This document shows, piece by piece, positions 44,027 to 52,168 of a stretch of 64,000 nt of DNA. The stretch comes from Haloferax denitrificans ATCC 35960. GTDB taxonomy: Archaea; Halobacteriota; Halobacteria; Halobacteriales; Haloferacaceae. The stretch's first letter is position 1. Each line of letters opens with the position of its first letter. The stretch covers positions 1 to 64,000 of the forward strand of contig NZ_AOLP01000005.1 in NCBI RefSeq assembly GCF_000337795.1, read 5' to 3'. Under the pieces are notes generated by a model, which worked only from the letters and a program-made list of their open reading frames with translations, was not told where the DNA came from and did not search any database. The position numbers were made by a program, and so were the translations under genes.

Positions 44027-44136
44027 ATGTGCACCACGGTATTTTCGAGATTTCAGAGTACAGCCGACGAATCATTGCCTTCGTTTATAAACAAGGCAGA
44101 AATTCCTGTGTCCCGTGCGGTCGTATCCCACACAAC

Positions 44137-44144
44137 GTTTAATA
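44137..44144 (+). promoter_or_regulatory. TATA-like element 27 nt before a small ORF
   Basis: GTTTAATA is centred about 27 nt upstream of the ATG at 44168. It is a good leaderless promoter match. The transcript could equally be a leader for the DUF5794-type gene at 44372. Confidence 0.45.
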
Positions 44145-44167
44145 CTCCTGTCCTATTGTAATCTCGT

Positions 44168-44365
44168 ATGGACTCCACGTGTCCCGCCGCATCGCGCATT
44201 GCCGGTCAAACGACCTCCGACTCCGGCATTCTCTTTACAGCGATGTGGCAGACATTTAAACGGGAGTTCAATATCGGACGAAACGGGCTTCGCGTGCGGA
44301 GCGCCCGTACCCCGTTGTCCGAATTGCGATCCTATCGCCGCTTAGGCCATGGTGACGGCCAGTAA
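44168..44365 (+). CDS. doubtful 65-aa ORF
   Basis: This ORF encodes MDSTCPAASRIAGQTTSDSG...RRLGHGDGQ, ending 6 bp before the next gene. For it: an ideal TATA spacing and start. Against it: it is basic (many Arg), not acidic as the neighbours are, with no recognisable domain. It could be a leader peptide, or the transcript could be the 5' UTR of the downstream membrane protein. Confidence 0.25.
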   Translation: MDSTCPAASRIAGQTTSDSGILFTAMWQTFKREFNIGRNGLRVRSARTPLSELRSYRRLGHGDGQ

Positions 44366-44371
44366 CATCGA

Positions 44372-45337
44372 ATGAGTGTCTCACGCCACCCAGTCGCCCT
44401 TCGCCTCGAGCAACAGGTCGGGGGTGCCACCCGTCTGCTCGCAACCGTCATGGGACTGCCCCTCGTCGACGGTATCTTCCCCGCACTCATCATCGCGGGG
44501 GCGCTGACGACCGCCGCCGGAGACCCCTCGGTCGCGGGCATCCTCCAGACCGGTCTGCTCATCTTCGGCGGGTCGGCGACGGTCGCGGTCATCCTCGCCG
44601 AGATGGACGGCACGCGCCGCGAACAGCTCACGTCCATCCTCCTGCTCGGCGCACTGCTCATCCCGGTCGCCGTCGCCGAAGCCGCCGTCGCCGAGACCAT
44701 CGAGACGCTCCTGAACTTCGAGGTGTTCCACCGCTTCGCCGGCCTCGTCATCCTCGCCGTGGCGGCGAAGACGGCCTCCTCGAAGGTCGGCGAGTACCTC
44801 CCGTCGCCGAGCATCATCATCGGCCTCGGCCTCGTCGCGAGCTTCAACCCCGCCGGGTTCGAACTCATCGTCACCCCCGACCCGATGCGTCTGCTCAGCG
44901 CCGGCGCGGCGGCCGGCACGGGCGTCGGCTTCGCCGGTGCCGTCGCGCTGTTCGCCCCGCGGCTCCGCGGCAACGTCGACATCGACCTCTTCCGCTTCGG
45001 AAGCTCGGTCGCCCTCGGCATGCTGGCGCTCGAAGTGCTCGGCCTGATGCCGACGCAGGCGCCCGTCGCCCTCGGCGTCCTCGGCGTCACCGCGCTGTTC
45101 GCGTTCGACCCCGGCTCCGACGGCGCTGACCTCGACGAGTTCGTCGACGACGCCCCCGCCACCGAGTCGGCCACGCCCGACGCCAACGCCAACGGGGCGG
45201 TCGCCGACGGCGGCGACGACGTCGAGACGTCCGAGGGCTACGACGCGCTGGTCGACGACGACGACGACGATGACGACGGCTCCGCTCCGGGGTACGGTTA
45301 CCCCGGCGAAGAGGAGTCCCGCGCGCCCTGGCTGTAA
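44372..45337 (+). CDS. DUF5794-type haloarchaeal membrane protein
   Basis: This 321-residue protein has six to eight hydrophobic helices (GLPLVDGIFPALIIAGALT and others). A long acidic C-terminal tail includes a run of nine Asp (about residues 290-300). I recall the family as DUF5794, found across haloarchaea with no known role. It precedes a YjbQ-family gene by 42 bp. Confidence 0.82.
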   Translation: MSVSRHPVALRLEQQVGGATRLLATVMGLPLVDGIFPALIIAGALTTAAGDPSVAGILQTGLLIFGGSATVAVILAEMDGTRREQLTSILLLGALLIPVAVAEAAVAETIETLLNFEVFHRFAGLVILAVAAKTASSKVGEYLPSPSIIIGLGLVASFNPAGFELIVTPDPMRLLSAGAAAGTGVGFAGAVALFAPRLRGNVDIDLFRFGSSVALGMLALEVLGLMPTQAPVALGVLGVTALFAFDPGSDGADLDEFVDDAPATESATPDANANGAVADGGDDVETSEGYDALVDDDDDDDDGSAPGYGYPGEEESRAPWL

Positions 45338-45379
45338 CCCGTCGGGCGACTTTTTCTCCCGGCCGACGAACCCCGTCGC

Positions 45380-45766
45380 ATGCGACGGACCTTCGATATC
45401 CGAACCGAGCGCCGGCTTCAGGTCGTCGATGTGACCGACGAAGTCGAGGCGGCGCTTCCGTCCGACTCAGACGGTGTCTGTACGGTCTTCTCGAAACACA
45501 CGACGACCGGCGTCTGCGTCAACGAGGCCGAATCGCGGCTTCTCGGCGACATCGAGTCGATGCTCGCCGAGGCGGTCCCCGACGACGGCTGGGGCCACGA
45601 CGAACTCGACGGCAACGCCGACTCGCACCTCCGCGCGCTCCTCGTCGGCAACGGCGTCTCGATACCCGTCGCCGACGGCGACCTCGACCTCGGCCGGTGG
45701 CAGTCGGTCCTCCTCGTGGAGTGCGACGGCCCGCGCACCCGGACCGTGACGGTGGCGACGCCCTGA
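45380..45766 (+). CDS. YjbQ-family protein (secondary thiamine-phosphate-synthase fold)
   Basis: This 128-residue protein has the UPF0047/YjbQ signatures SKHTTTGVCVNE, WGHDELDGNADSHLRALLVG and GRWQSVLLVECDGPR. Bacterial YjbQ has a weak thiamine-phosphate synthase activity, but the real role is unsettled. It is likely cytosolic. Confidence 0.92.
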   Translation: MRRTFDIRTERRLQVVDVTDEVEAALPSDSDGVCTVFSKHTTTGVCVNEAESRLLGDIESMLAEAVPDDGWGHDELDGNADSHLRALLVGNGVSIPVADGDLDLGRWQSVLLVECDGPRTRTVTVATP

Positions 45767-45867
45767 ATCCCCTCGGGGTGCGGTCTCGTGGACGCCGGGG
45801 TTGTCGACTCTCAACCGACGCCGACCGCTGGCGGAGGGCTTACTTACTTCGGGACGGTTGCACGGGT

Positions 45868-46095
45868 ATGAGCAACCGCGTCGTACAAGGACGGATGGTC
45901 ACGCCCGAGACGCTCGCCGAACTCGTCGAGGGCGAGCGCCCGATGGACGCCGAGCCGATTCAGGACGCCGACTTCGACTGCCCGGAGTGCGGCGAGAACG
46001 TCATCCAAGTGGGCTATATGCCGAGCGTGACGGAGTTCGTAACGGCCTACAAGTGTCAGGAGTGCGACTGGGCCGACGACGACCGCGACGAGTAG
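45868..46095 (+). CDS. small zinc-ribbon protein (DUF5795-like)
   Basis: This 75-residue protein (MSNRVVQGRMVTPETLAELV) has CPECGENV and CQECDWADDD, a C4 zinc ribbon. The start at 45868 follows a TTACTTAC element by about 25 nt. Conserved in haloarchaea in my memory as DUF5795; role unknown. Confidence 0.85.
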   Translation: MSNRVVQGRMVTPETLAELVEGERPMDAEPIQDADFDCPECGENVIQVGYMPSVTEFVTAYKCQECDWADDDRDE

Positions 46096-46151
46096 AATCG
46101 AAACCCCTTTAAGAAAAATCGCCATACGAGAGAGTGCAGACAGAACGAATC

Positions 46152-46328
46152 GGGGCTGTGGCCAAGCCCGGCATGGCGACTGACTCCAGAGGCTTGGCGC
46201 CCGGGACGACACTCCAGCTGATATACTGAGCGACCGACTGATCATCGGTCGTGTTGACGACCCTCTGGAGTTCCGAGGTGCCCACCGGAGATATCAGTCG
46301 ATCGGGGGTTCAAATCCCTCCGGCCCCA
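46152..46328 (+). tRNA. trnW: tRNA-Trp (CCA) with intron
   Basis: Exon 1 is 46152-46190 and exon 2 is 46294-46328, giving 74 nt. The anticodon CCA is 46186-46188. The acceptor GGGGCTG pairs with CGGCCCC, the anticodon stem ACTGA with TCAGT, and the T arm is GGGGG TTCAAAT CCCTC; the discriminator is A and CCA is not encoded. The intron (46191-46293, 103 nt; splice boundaries are ambiguous by a base) sits after position 38, the place known for H. volcanii tRNA-Trp. A TTTAAG element at about 46108 can serve as promoter. Confidence 0.95.
46191..46293 (+). ncRNA. tRNA-Trp intron, likely a box C/D guide RNA
   Basis: In H. volcanii the excised tRNA-Trp intron is a box C/D RNA that guides 2'-O-methylation of C34 and U39 in the same pre-tRNA. 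This intron contains several CTGA (D/D'-type) boxes. The segment 46262-46271 is fully complementary (10 nt) to 46183-46192, which covers the anticodon. A second near-copy of the anticodon sequence, ACTCCAG, lies at about 46210 in the intron. Confidence 0.75.
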
Positions 46329-46341
46329 CTCTAAACTTAAT
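46316..46341. repeat. attL (tRNA-Trp 3' end)
   Basis: The sequence begins CCCTCCGGCCCCACTCTAAA. The first 13 bp form the tRNA T-arm 3' strand, acceptor 3' strand and discriminator, so the tRNA stays whole on this side. The next 13 bp are outside the tRNA. It is identical to the copy at 52169-52194. Confidence 0.92.
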
Positions 46342-46415
46342 CCTTTCGTAGGGTTTTATTTAGTAGCAGAGGCGCTGTACCACCGGTTTAGCAGAACCCG
46401 GGAGGTGCGTTCTCT

Positions 46416-47090
46416 GTGAGCGATTCTCCACCAGAGAAGAGCCACAGCGCCGTCGACGACGGAGACGGCGACCTCTGGTACGACGCCGAAGTCGACGAGT
46501 CGGAGCTTGCGAAGAAACGGGCTCACGAGTTCTCAGCGAAGCCGACTGAGCACGGCCGGAAGGTCGCGTTCAGCAGGCTCCCAGTCGAAGCGACTCGGTC
46601 CGGTGGTCGATACAAGAACTACTGGACGGACCCTGAACCACCCTACGAAGCGAAGACTGACGTTCAAGATAGTCCCTCACGCGACCCACCTGCACCAGAG
46701 AACGCGTGGCGACTCGTCGAGTACCGCTGTGGGCCCTGCCACAAGTGGTGCCTCGTCGATCACGGAGAGCGCGCCGCGAAACTGCGTCAATGCCGTGACT
46801 GCGCGCGGGTCCCTGCTGCGGAGGATGAAATCAAGGACCACCGAGTCACATCCTTGTTGTGGGCGCATTTGGCCGCCCGGGATTCCACCGCAAGGTCCGG
46901 AGAGGCGACGACCGTCTTGCCCGCGCCGAGCGCCCCGAGGCGCGGGAGGGAGGAGCCCGCCGGAAGCGAGGGCTCGCCCCTCGACCCGGAAGCCGGGCCG
47001 CACCGAGGGGTCCCCGACCCCGAGGGACGTGAAAAGCCCCAGCGGCGTCTGAGCGATTACGAAGTCGCGGACGACGGGGAGCGTGAGTAG
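46416..47090 (+). CDS. element-borne zinc-motif protein, upstream of rep
   Basis: This 224-residue protein has a GTG start preceded by GGAGGTG (46401-46407), a good Shine-Dalgarno site that decides the start. It contains CGPCHKWC and CRDC, a likely zinc ribbon, and an Arg/Pro-rich C-terminus (APSAPRRGREEPAGSEG). It overlaps rep by 8 bp, so the two are co-translated. It may assist replication or copy control; this is inference. Confidence 0.75.
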   Translation: MSDSPPEKSHSAVDDGDGDLWYDAEVDESELAKKRAHEFSAKPTEHGRKVAFSRLPVEATRSGGRYKNYWTDPEPPYEAKTDVQDSPSRDPPAPENAWRLVEYRCGPCHKWCLVDHGERAAKLRQCRDCARVPAAEDEIKDHRVTSLLWAHLAARDSTARSGEATTVLPAPSAPRRGREEPAGSEGSPLDPEAGPHRGVPDPEGREKPQRRLSDYEVADDGERE

Positions 47091-49005
47091 CGATGGCGAC
47101 CAGCCCACCGGAGGAGTTGAAGGGACTCAACCGGGGGCTGAGCCTTGGCCCTCCAAGGAGACTAACTCTGTAGAGGCTCAACGCGAGCGTTCACGGGACT
47201 CTGACGAACCCGACGAACTCGTACACGAACGAGTTCTAGAGTTCGCACAGAAGTACCCGGAACTGGCCGAGACGCCCCTGTGCGAAACACACGGGCGCAA
47301 GCTGAGACGCATCGTTACGGAAGCAGACTGGCGAGACCAGTGGGTCGAACCAGAACAGCCTACGGAAAACGCGTTCCAAGTGACGGAGCTAACGAAACGT
47401 GAAGCCTCGACGTGGGCGGACGCGTTGAGTGCCTTCCTCACCGCGCACGCACGGTACGACGGACTCCGCGCCCGGTTCGCCAACGAACAGGGCGACGAGT
47501 TCGAGATACCGCTGGTAGATGCGTGGGGAGAAGAGTACTCGAAGAAACAGTACGCACGGGCGATGGCGCTCCAGCGGCAGATGGCCGGCGGCGACCGACC
47601 GAGTGGCGGTGAATCAATCGCGGCGTGGGACTCGCCCGCGACCGCGATGCTCACCCTCACCGCGTCGTCGGTTCCTGACGGGACTCGGGTACCGCCGGTA
47701 GAACATGCTGACGCCGTACACGACTCGTTCTCGTACGACGGCGTACGCGACACACTCCGCAACACGATGGAGTATCATCTCGGGCTCGACGCCGACCAGT
47801 GGGGCTACTGGCTACAGGCAGAGCCGCACGGAATGGACGGCGACGGAACCGGGATGAACGCGTGCTACACGCATCTCCACGTGGGCGTGTACTTCGATAC
47901 GGAACCGCTGGGACGCGACGACGACCTACACAGCGTCGGCTCCGAGTTCGAGCGGGTCATCGACAAACACGTCGAAGTGTGCGAGTACGCCGGTCGGTCG
48001 GCACACGACTACGATACGATAACCGACTACGTAGAGGAGTCGAACGGCTGTATCTCCCTGAACGCGAGCGTGGAGAACATGGGTTCGTACCTCGCGGCGT
48101 ACATGGGCGGATACACCGAAGAACTCCTAGAGAAGCCAATCGAGTACCTCGCGTGGGGCTCGATTTACTGGTCGGCGGCGCGCCGTCGAACCTCACGCTC
48201 GAAGGTGCTCACTGAAGCGATTGCCGCGGACGCCTGCGAACAGCGGGCTGAGTCCGACGAGTCGAACCAGACCGATGCGCACGGCGATGCGGTCGTGTGG
48301 GACGACGGCCGTGGCCCTGATGTTGTCTGCGAGTGCTGTGGTTCTGGATGGGCGATAGACCAGTCACGGCTCGACGCGCCCGTCTCCGACGACGACCTGA
48401 GCGACGCCCTCGACGCCGAAGGACAGTCGGACGAGACTGAGCGCGAGCTGACGTTGGCCGAACGCTGGCCGACCGCGACCGCGGCGGCAAGCGTCGGAGA
48501 GTCGACCACGAAGACTCGAATACGGAAGCGCGTAGAAGAAGAGCTGAAATACTGTGACGAGACGCCCTCGGTGGCTTCGATGCTTGGGCGGAACATGATT
48601 GATCCGAAGCACGCCGAGTTCGTCGAATCGGTGATGCGAGGGGAGGACGACTCCGAACCGGAATCGTTCCGCCGGGCGTCGCTCGATTCCGAGTGGCACT
48701 TGGAGGCCATCGTCGACCGCGACGGCGAGGAGCACGCCCCGAACGGTGGCGGTGTCGATATGGTGTCACTGAAATTGCCGGTGCAGCGTATCCTCGACGA
48801 GACGAGACTGCAGTACGAACTCGAAAAAGGCGAGATGTGGCGGTGCTCGAAGTGTAACTTCGGGACGTACAGCAAGCGTGCGATGGCTCGCCACTTCGTC
48901 AACGATGGAGTAGACGACCCGAAGAGTGCGGAGCACGTGTTGCACGTAGAGGACTACTACGGTAGAGACAGGCGTTGCATGCGACACCCGTTGTCAAAAT
49001 CGTGA
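47083..49005 (+). CDS. rep: rolling-circle replication initiator (HUH Rep)
   Basis: This 640-residue protein begins at GTG 47083. Motif 1 is MLTLTAS (189-195). Motif 2 is THLHVGVYF, the HUH metal site (H264, H266). Motif 3 is GSYLAAYMGGY, with candidate Tyr nucleophiles at 336 and 340. The C-terminal half has CECCGSGW and a C2H2-like CSKCNFGTYSKRAMARHF. The order of motifs is that of rolling-circle Reps of haloarchaeal plasmids and pleolipoviruses. It would nick the element origin. Confidence 0.88.
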   Translation: MSSDGDQPTGGVEGTQPGAEPWPSKETNSVEAQRERSRDSDEPDELVHERVLEFAQKYPELAETPLCETHGRKLRRIVTEADWRDQWVEPEQPTENAFQVTELTKREASTWADALSAFLTAHARYDGLRARFANEQGDEFEIPLVDAWGEEYSKKQYARAMALQRQMAGGDRPSGGESIAAWDSPATAMLTLTASSVPDGTRVPPVEHADAVHDSFSYDGVRDTLRNTMEYHLGLDADQWGYWLQAEPHGMDGDGTGMNACYTHLHVGVYFDTEPLGRDDDLHSVGSEFERVIDKHVEVCEYAGRSAHDYDTITDYVEESNGCISLNASVENMGSYLAAYMGGYTEELLEKPIEYLAWGSIYWSAARRRTSRSKVLTEAIAADACEQRAESDESNQTDAHGDAVVWDDGRGPDVVCECCGSGWAIDQSRLDAPVSDDDLSDALDAEGQSDETERELTLAERWPTATAAASVGESTTKTRIRKRVEEELKYCDETPSVASMLGRNMIDPKHAEFVESVMRGEDDSEPESFRRASLDSEWHLEAIVDRDGEEHAPNGGGVDMVSLKLPVQRILDETRLQYELEKGEMWRCSKCNFGTYSKRAMARHFVNDGVDDPKSAEHVLHVEDYYGRDRRCMRHPLSKS

Positions 49006-49081
49006 AAACACGATAATGTGTTACTTGATGGAATGTACAATAACGTGACCTATTTTGTGCCTGCCGAGTTCTTACTGTGTA

Positions 49082-49927
49082 ATGACGGAGAAATTGTTTG
49101 AACGAGTCGGAGATCTGCGGCCAAATAATACTGTACTTGCTGTTTTCTCTTTTTTCATCGTCGGTATTCTCATTACTGGTGTAGTCACTGCTACTCTTAT
49201 TGGTGACATTAGCGGGAATGTTGCCTCACTAGTCATCTCCGCAATTCTGGCAATCGTGACGTTCGGTTACGTACTACTCACATTTGTTATGGCGAGTACA
49301 ATGAAACAGCAGACTGAGCATGCAGAACAGTCACTGAAACTCCAACGAAAACCCGATATTGTAAAAATAATCGAAGAAGAAATTGATCCACGTATTTCTG
49401 AGATACATCAACATAGAATGTCATTTAAAGCTCAGTCCACTGATGCGTACGACCGCCACCAAATTGATGAGACCACGTTTGTTGAGCGGTACCCGAAAAT
49501 TGAAACAGATTATTTGGATCCTCAACTCGCAGCGGTGATCTCTGAGGAGGTTGATGTGAACGCTGGTGACGTGTTCATGTACTATCACAAAGTAGACGAG
49601 TATTGTGATGTGTACGACCAGGCAGTTAACGACCTATCACATCTACTTCTCAAACAAGACGATCTGGGGATTGTATCAAATAAAGTCCATGAATATGCGA
49701 AGTCTGCTTTTGCATTAGAACCGACTGGGGATATGCCACAGCATGAATGGCGCGACTGTAAAGACGAAGTAATTCAACTTAGGTTAGAACTTGATGATGA
49801 GTACATAGAACAACTAAGCAAATTGAAAAACGAAATTAAGGAACGCGGGCACGAAATCCAGCAGGAGCTTGGTCGTGCGAAGGCGGATTTACGACAGGAG
49901 TATCATATCTCTAGAGCAGATCTATAA
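49082..49927 (+). CDS. AT-rich two-helix membrane cargo protein
   Basis: This 281-residue protein starts MTEKLFERVGDLRPNNTVLA. Two helices (about residues 20-45 and 52-75) are followed by about 190 residues of helical, charged cytosolic sequence. Codon use is AT-rich (for example GAAGAAGAAATTGATCC) unlike every neighbour, so it has come from elsewhere. TATA-like CTATTTTG (about 49050) fits a leaderless start at 49082. No domain recognised; the layout (two helices plus helical cytosolic domain) resembles some phage-exclusion effectors, but this is only analogy. Confidence 0.75.
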   Translation: MTEKLFERVGDLRPNNTVLAVFSFFIVGILITGVVTATLIGDISGNVASLVISAILAIVTFGYVLLTFVMASTMKQQTEHAEQSLKLQRKPDIVKIIEEEIDPRISEIHQHRMSFKAQSTDAYDRHQIDETTFVERYPKIETDYLDPQLAAVISEEVDVNAGDVFMYYHKVDEYCDVYDQAVNDLSHLLLKQDDLGIVSNKVHEYAKSAFALEPTGDMPQHEWRDCKDEVIQLRLELDDEYIEQLSKLKNEIKERGHEIQQELGRAKADLRQEYHISRADL

Positions 49928-50075
49928 CCTGCATACCGTTTCACCTGTTGAAATCCATCTAAACTTCCTTATTCGGAGACGTGAGTGCACAAGCAGAACG
50001 GGACGCACCACCAGCGAAACCACCGGTTTCGCCACCCATCCACCCGCCCCCTTTACGGGTCAGGGTGGTGGGTGC

Positions 50076-50387
50076 TCACTCGTCGGCGTCGAGTTCGCTG
50101 GCGTCGAGTTCGCCTGAAACGTAGGCCTTGCCCAACTCAGAAATCTCGTAGTAGCCTTCCTCACCGACCTTTTCGACGAGCCCGTACTTCTGCAGTCGCT
50201 GGAGTCGTCTCTTGATAGTCGAACGATGCGGAGAAGCGATCTCCCTACGTTCGAGGTTGAATAGAATCACCCGTGGTGGAACAGCGGCACCAGTATCGGC
50301 TAACAACTGGAGGATAGGGTCGTCGTACTTGCTCCACCAAGTGGGTTGCACGTCCACAGGGACACAGGTTAGTTTCTTAATGCTCAC
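50076..50387 (-). CDS. PhiH1-repressor-like winged-helix protein
   Basis: This protein of 103 residues (GTG start at 50387, or shorter from GTG 50357) has SKYDDPILQLLADTG, a helix-turn-helix with SPHRSTIKRRLQRLQKYGLVEKV and a wing GYYEISELGKAYVSG. This pattern matches haloarchaeal PhiH1-type repressors. It is the only minus-strand gene in the element, divergent from the integrase side, so it likely keeps the element quiet by acting on the region 50388-50807. Confidence 0.85.
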   Translation of the reverse strand: MSIKKLTCVPVDVQPTWWSKYDDPILQLLADTGAAVPPRVILFNLERREIASPHRSTIKRRLQRLQKYGLVEKVGEEGYYEISELGKAYVSGELDASELDADE

Positions 50388-50807
50388 GGAAATGATAAGT
50401 TAGCCCTATCTGTTGCAGGATGCAACGAACAGGGTTAGGTTTATTGCGCAGTCCCACACAGAAGGAGAGTAACGGAAGCTACACGCGGACCTGACTGTGG
50501 TCGGGTCCATCCAGAATCAAAGCGGACCCAGTGTTGCACCACTGGCCCGCGGTGGCTCCCGTAAACAGGCTACGGAAGCATGTTCAACAACAATCCGAGG
50601 GGCCTTGAACCCCTACGAATCCCGGCAGAATCGACCTCGGCGGCACGCCCGAGTTTCACTTTCGCTAGAACCTTCACTTTCACTCCGGGGAGTGGATTTG
50701 CGGTTTATACGTCTACCCACCAACGTCTCTCTCGGTTGAAGGTCCGGCGCGGGGAGAACAAGTCTGACAGGACGCTCCCCGCGCGTATCGGCCCCGATAC
50801 CGAAGCC
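50388..50807. other. hairpin-rich non-coding region of the element
   Basis: This 420-nt stretch has no convincing gene. It holds hairpins at 50487-50508 (GGACCTGAC...GTCGGGTCC), 50528-50545 (CCAGTG...CACTGG) and 50598-50614. The last, on the minus strand, is AGGGG TTCAAGG CCCCT, the size and loop of a tRNA T arm. It lies inside a wider stem (CCGAGG 50595 with CCTCGG 50635). A 9-bp direct repeat TTCACTTTC occurs at 50655 and 50673. It may contain the replication origin, an operator, or integrase arm sites. Confidence 0.6.
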
Positions 50808-50885
50808 ATGAGCGACTACGAAAGCCCCCACCGTAAGCGTAGCGACCGGAGTGTAGCCGAACCGGAGGTGCGGCACGATGAGTAA
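50808..50885 (+). CDS. possible 25-aa leader ORF before the integrase operon
   Basis: ATG 50808 opens MSDYESPHRKRSDRSVAEPE and ends in a stop that overlaps the next ATG by 8 bp (ATGAGTAA). A very short ORF could be translationally coupled to the next one. Evidence is limited to overlap and start codon. Confidence 0.3.
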   Translation: MSDYESPHRKRSDRSVAEPEVRHDE

Positions 50886-51069
50886 GGAACTCACCGTGCT
50901 ACAGCTGTCCGAGGAACAGCGGGAAGCCCTCGCCGATGGTCGAAGCGCGACCTTCGGTTTCGACGAGTCAATCATCTTCGTGACGCCGGAAGAGATCGAC
51001 GCGGAGAGACTGGCCGACTTCCTCGACGCCGAGGTGAACACTCGGCGGGTGACGCGGGAGGTGCTGTGA
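50878..51069 (+). CDS. 63-aa protein coupled to the integrase
   Basis: It begins MSKELTVLQLSEEQREALAD and ends NTRRVTREVL; its stop (TGA) shares a base with the integrase ATG at 51069. In the pleolipovirus SNJ2, small ORFs next to the integrase promote integration, as I recall; the position and size fit such a helper. No domain is recognised. Confidence 0.7.
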   Translation: MSKELTVLQLSEEQREALADGRSATFGFDESIIFVTPEEIDAERLADFLDAEVNTRRVTREVL

Positions 51070-52106
51070 TGAGCGACGAACTGCGGGACCTCTCACCGCG
51101 TGAAGCGCGTGAGCGGTTCCTCGCTCGACGGGCGCAGACACAGGCGAAAGCGACGATTCGGTCGTACCGGAATCGGCTGAACGCGTTCGTTCACTGGTGC
51201 GAGTCGGAGAACGTGGAGTCGATGGCGGACCTAAACGGCTGGCTCGTCGACGAGTATCAGGCGTACCGTGAGAGACAGGGCGTGTCGCCGTCGACGGTGA
51301 AGGGCTCGGTTGTCGCGCTACGGCAACTGGTGAAGTACTGCCACCGCATCGAGGCCGTGGACCCGGACCTGCTGGACAAAATCAAGGTGCCGAAGCTCTC
51401 GAAGGCTCAGCAGACCAGCGACGAGACGCTGGCCGCTGAGGACGCGCTGAACCTGCTGTCGATGTACCGTGAGTCTCGTCGGCTCTACGGAACGGCGTGG
51501 CACGCGTTTCTGGAGGTGACGTGGCACACGGGCGCTCGGATGGGCGGCATCCGCGCGCTCGACCTCGGCGATTTCGATAGGGAAGAACGGTCGCTGGAGT
51601 TCCGTCACCAGCCGGAGACTGAGACGCCGCTGAAGAACAAGGAGGACGGCGAGCGTGTCGTCGGTCTCCCCCAGCAGGTGGTCGATGCCCTCGACGAGTA
51701 CATCGTGCGGGAACGGTCGGACAAGCGCGACGAGTACGGGCGTCAACCGCTGTTCTCCTGCCGGCAGGGGCGGCCGTCGCGGACGACGATTCGGTCGTGG
51801 TCGTACCTCGGGACGCAACCGTGTCTGTACAGAGATTGCCCCCACGGTCGGGAGCGTCACGCGTGTTCGTACACGACTCGCGGCGCTGGGAGTAAGTGCC
51901 CGTCTTCTCGGTCGCCGCACGCGATTCGGACGGGGTCGATTACGTGGCAACTCGACCGCGGGGTTCCGATTGAACTCGTGGCCGAGCGTGTGAACGCGAC
52001 GCCTTCGACGATTCGCCGGTACTACGACAAGGCGGACGAGCACGAGCGGTTCCGTGAGCGGCGTCGTGAACTGAGCGCATCTCTCGATATCCAGAACCAT
52101 GACTGA
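51069..52106 (+). CDS. int: tyrosine recombinase/integrase (SNJ2-type-like)
   Basis: This 345-residue protein has an N-terminal SAM-like core-binding domain (KATIRSYRNRLNAFVHWCES) and a catalytic domain. Arg I is in GARMGGIRALDL (R157), the H-x-x-R box in SPHAIRTG (H284, R287) and the nucleophile in STIRRYYDK (Y318 or Y319). A Cys-rich insert (CLYRDCPHGRERHAC) before the box may bind zinc. It is the last gene of the element, 62 bp before attR. Start at ATG 51069, coupled to the small gene. Confidence 0.93.
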   Translation: MSDELRDLSPREARERFLARRAQTQAKATIRSYRNRLNAFVHWCESENVESMADLNGWLVDEYQAYRERQGVSPSTVKGSVVALRQLVKYCHRIEAVDPDLLDKIKVPKLSKAQQTSDETLAAEDALNLLSMYRESRRLYGTAWHAFLEVTWHTGARMGGIRALDLGDFDREERSLEFRHQPETETPLKNKEDGERVVGLPQQVVDALDEYIVRERSDKRDEYGRQPLFSCRQGRPSRTTIRSWSYLGTQPCLYRDCPHGRERHACSYTTRGAGSKCPSSRSPHAIRTGSITWQLDRGVPIELVAERVNATPSTIRRYYDKADEHERFRERRRELSASLDIQNHD

Positions 52107-52168
52107 GGGTGTGCGCGAATTCGACGGTCTCACGGGCCACCGTGCCGCTGTCTGCCGATTTTACTCAA

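Larger units (their letters stand above)
43751..44167. other. long intergenic region with two perfect dyads
   Basis: About 420 nt between guaB and the next candidate ORF. It holds the dyad CTCGACA-4-TGTCGAG at 43943-43960 and a second, longer dyad TCGTGAATA-7-TATTCACGA at 44002-44026. A strong TATA-like TTTATAAA lies near 44092 with no convincing ORF at the right distance. No tRNA or rRNA is visible. Confidence 0.65.

Noticed and set aside
44092-44123. TTTATAAA promoter driving an ORF from GTG 44115
   Set aside because: The product is Pro/Arg/Ser-rich without acidic character and is not where a leaderless start should be.
50497-50885. Two overlapping + strand ORFs in the hairpin-rich region (starts at 50497 and 50580)
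   Set aside because: They run through paired hairpins and have basic, Ser/Arg-rich products unlike haloarchaeal proteins. Only the last 25 codons (50808 on) are kept as a weak candidate.
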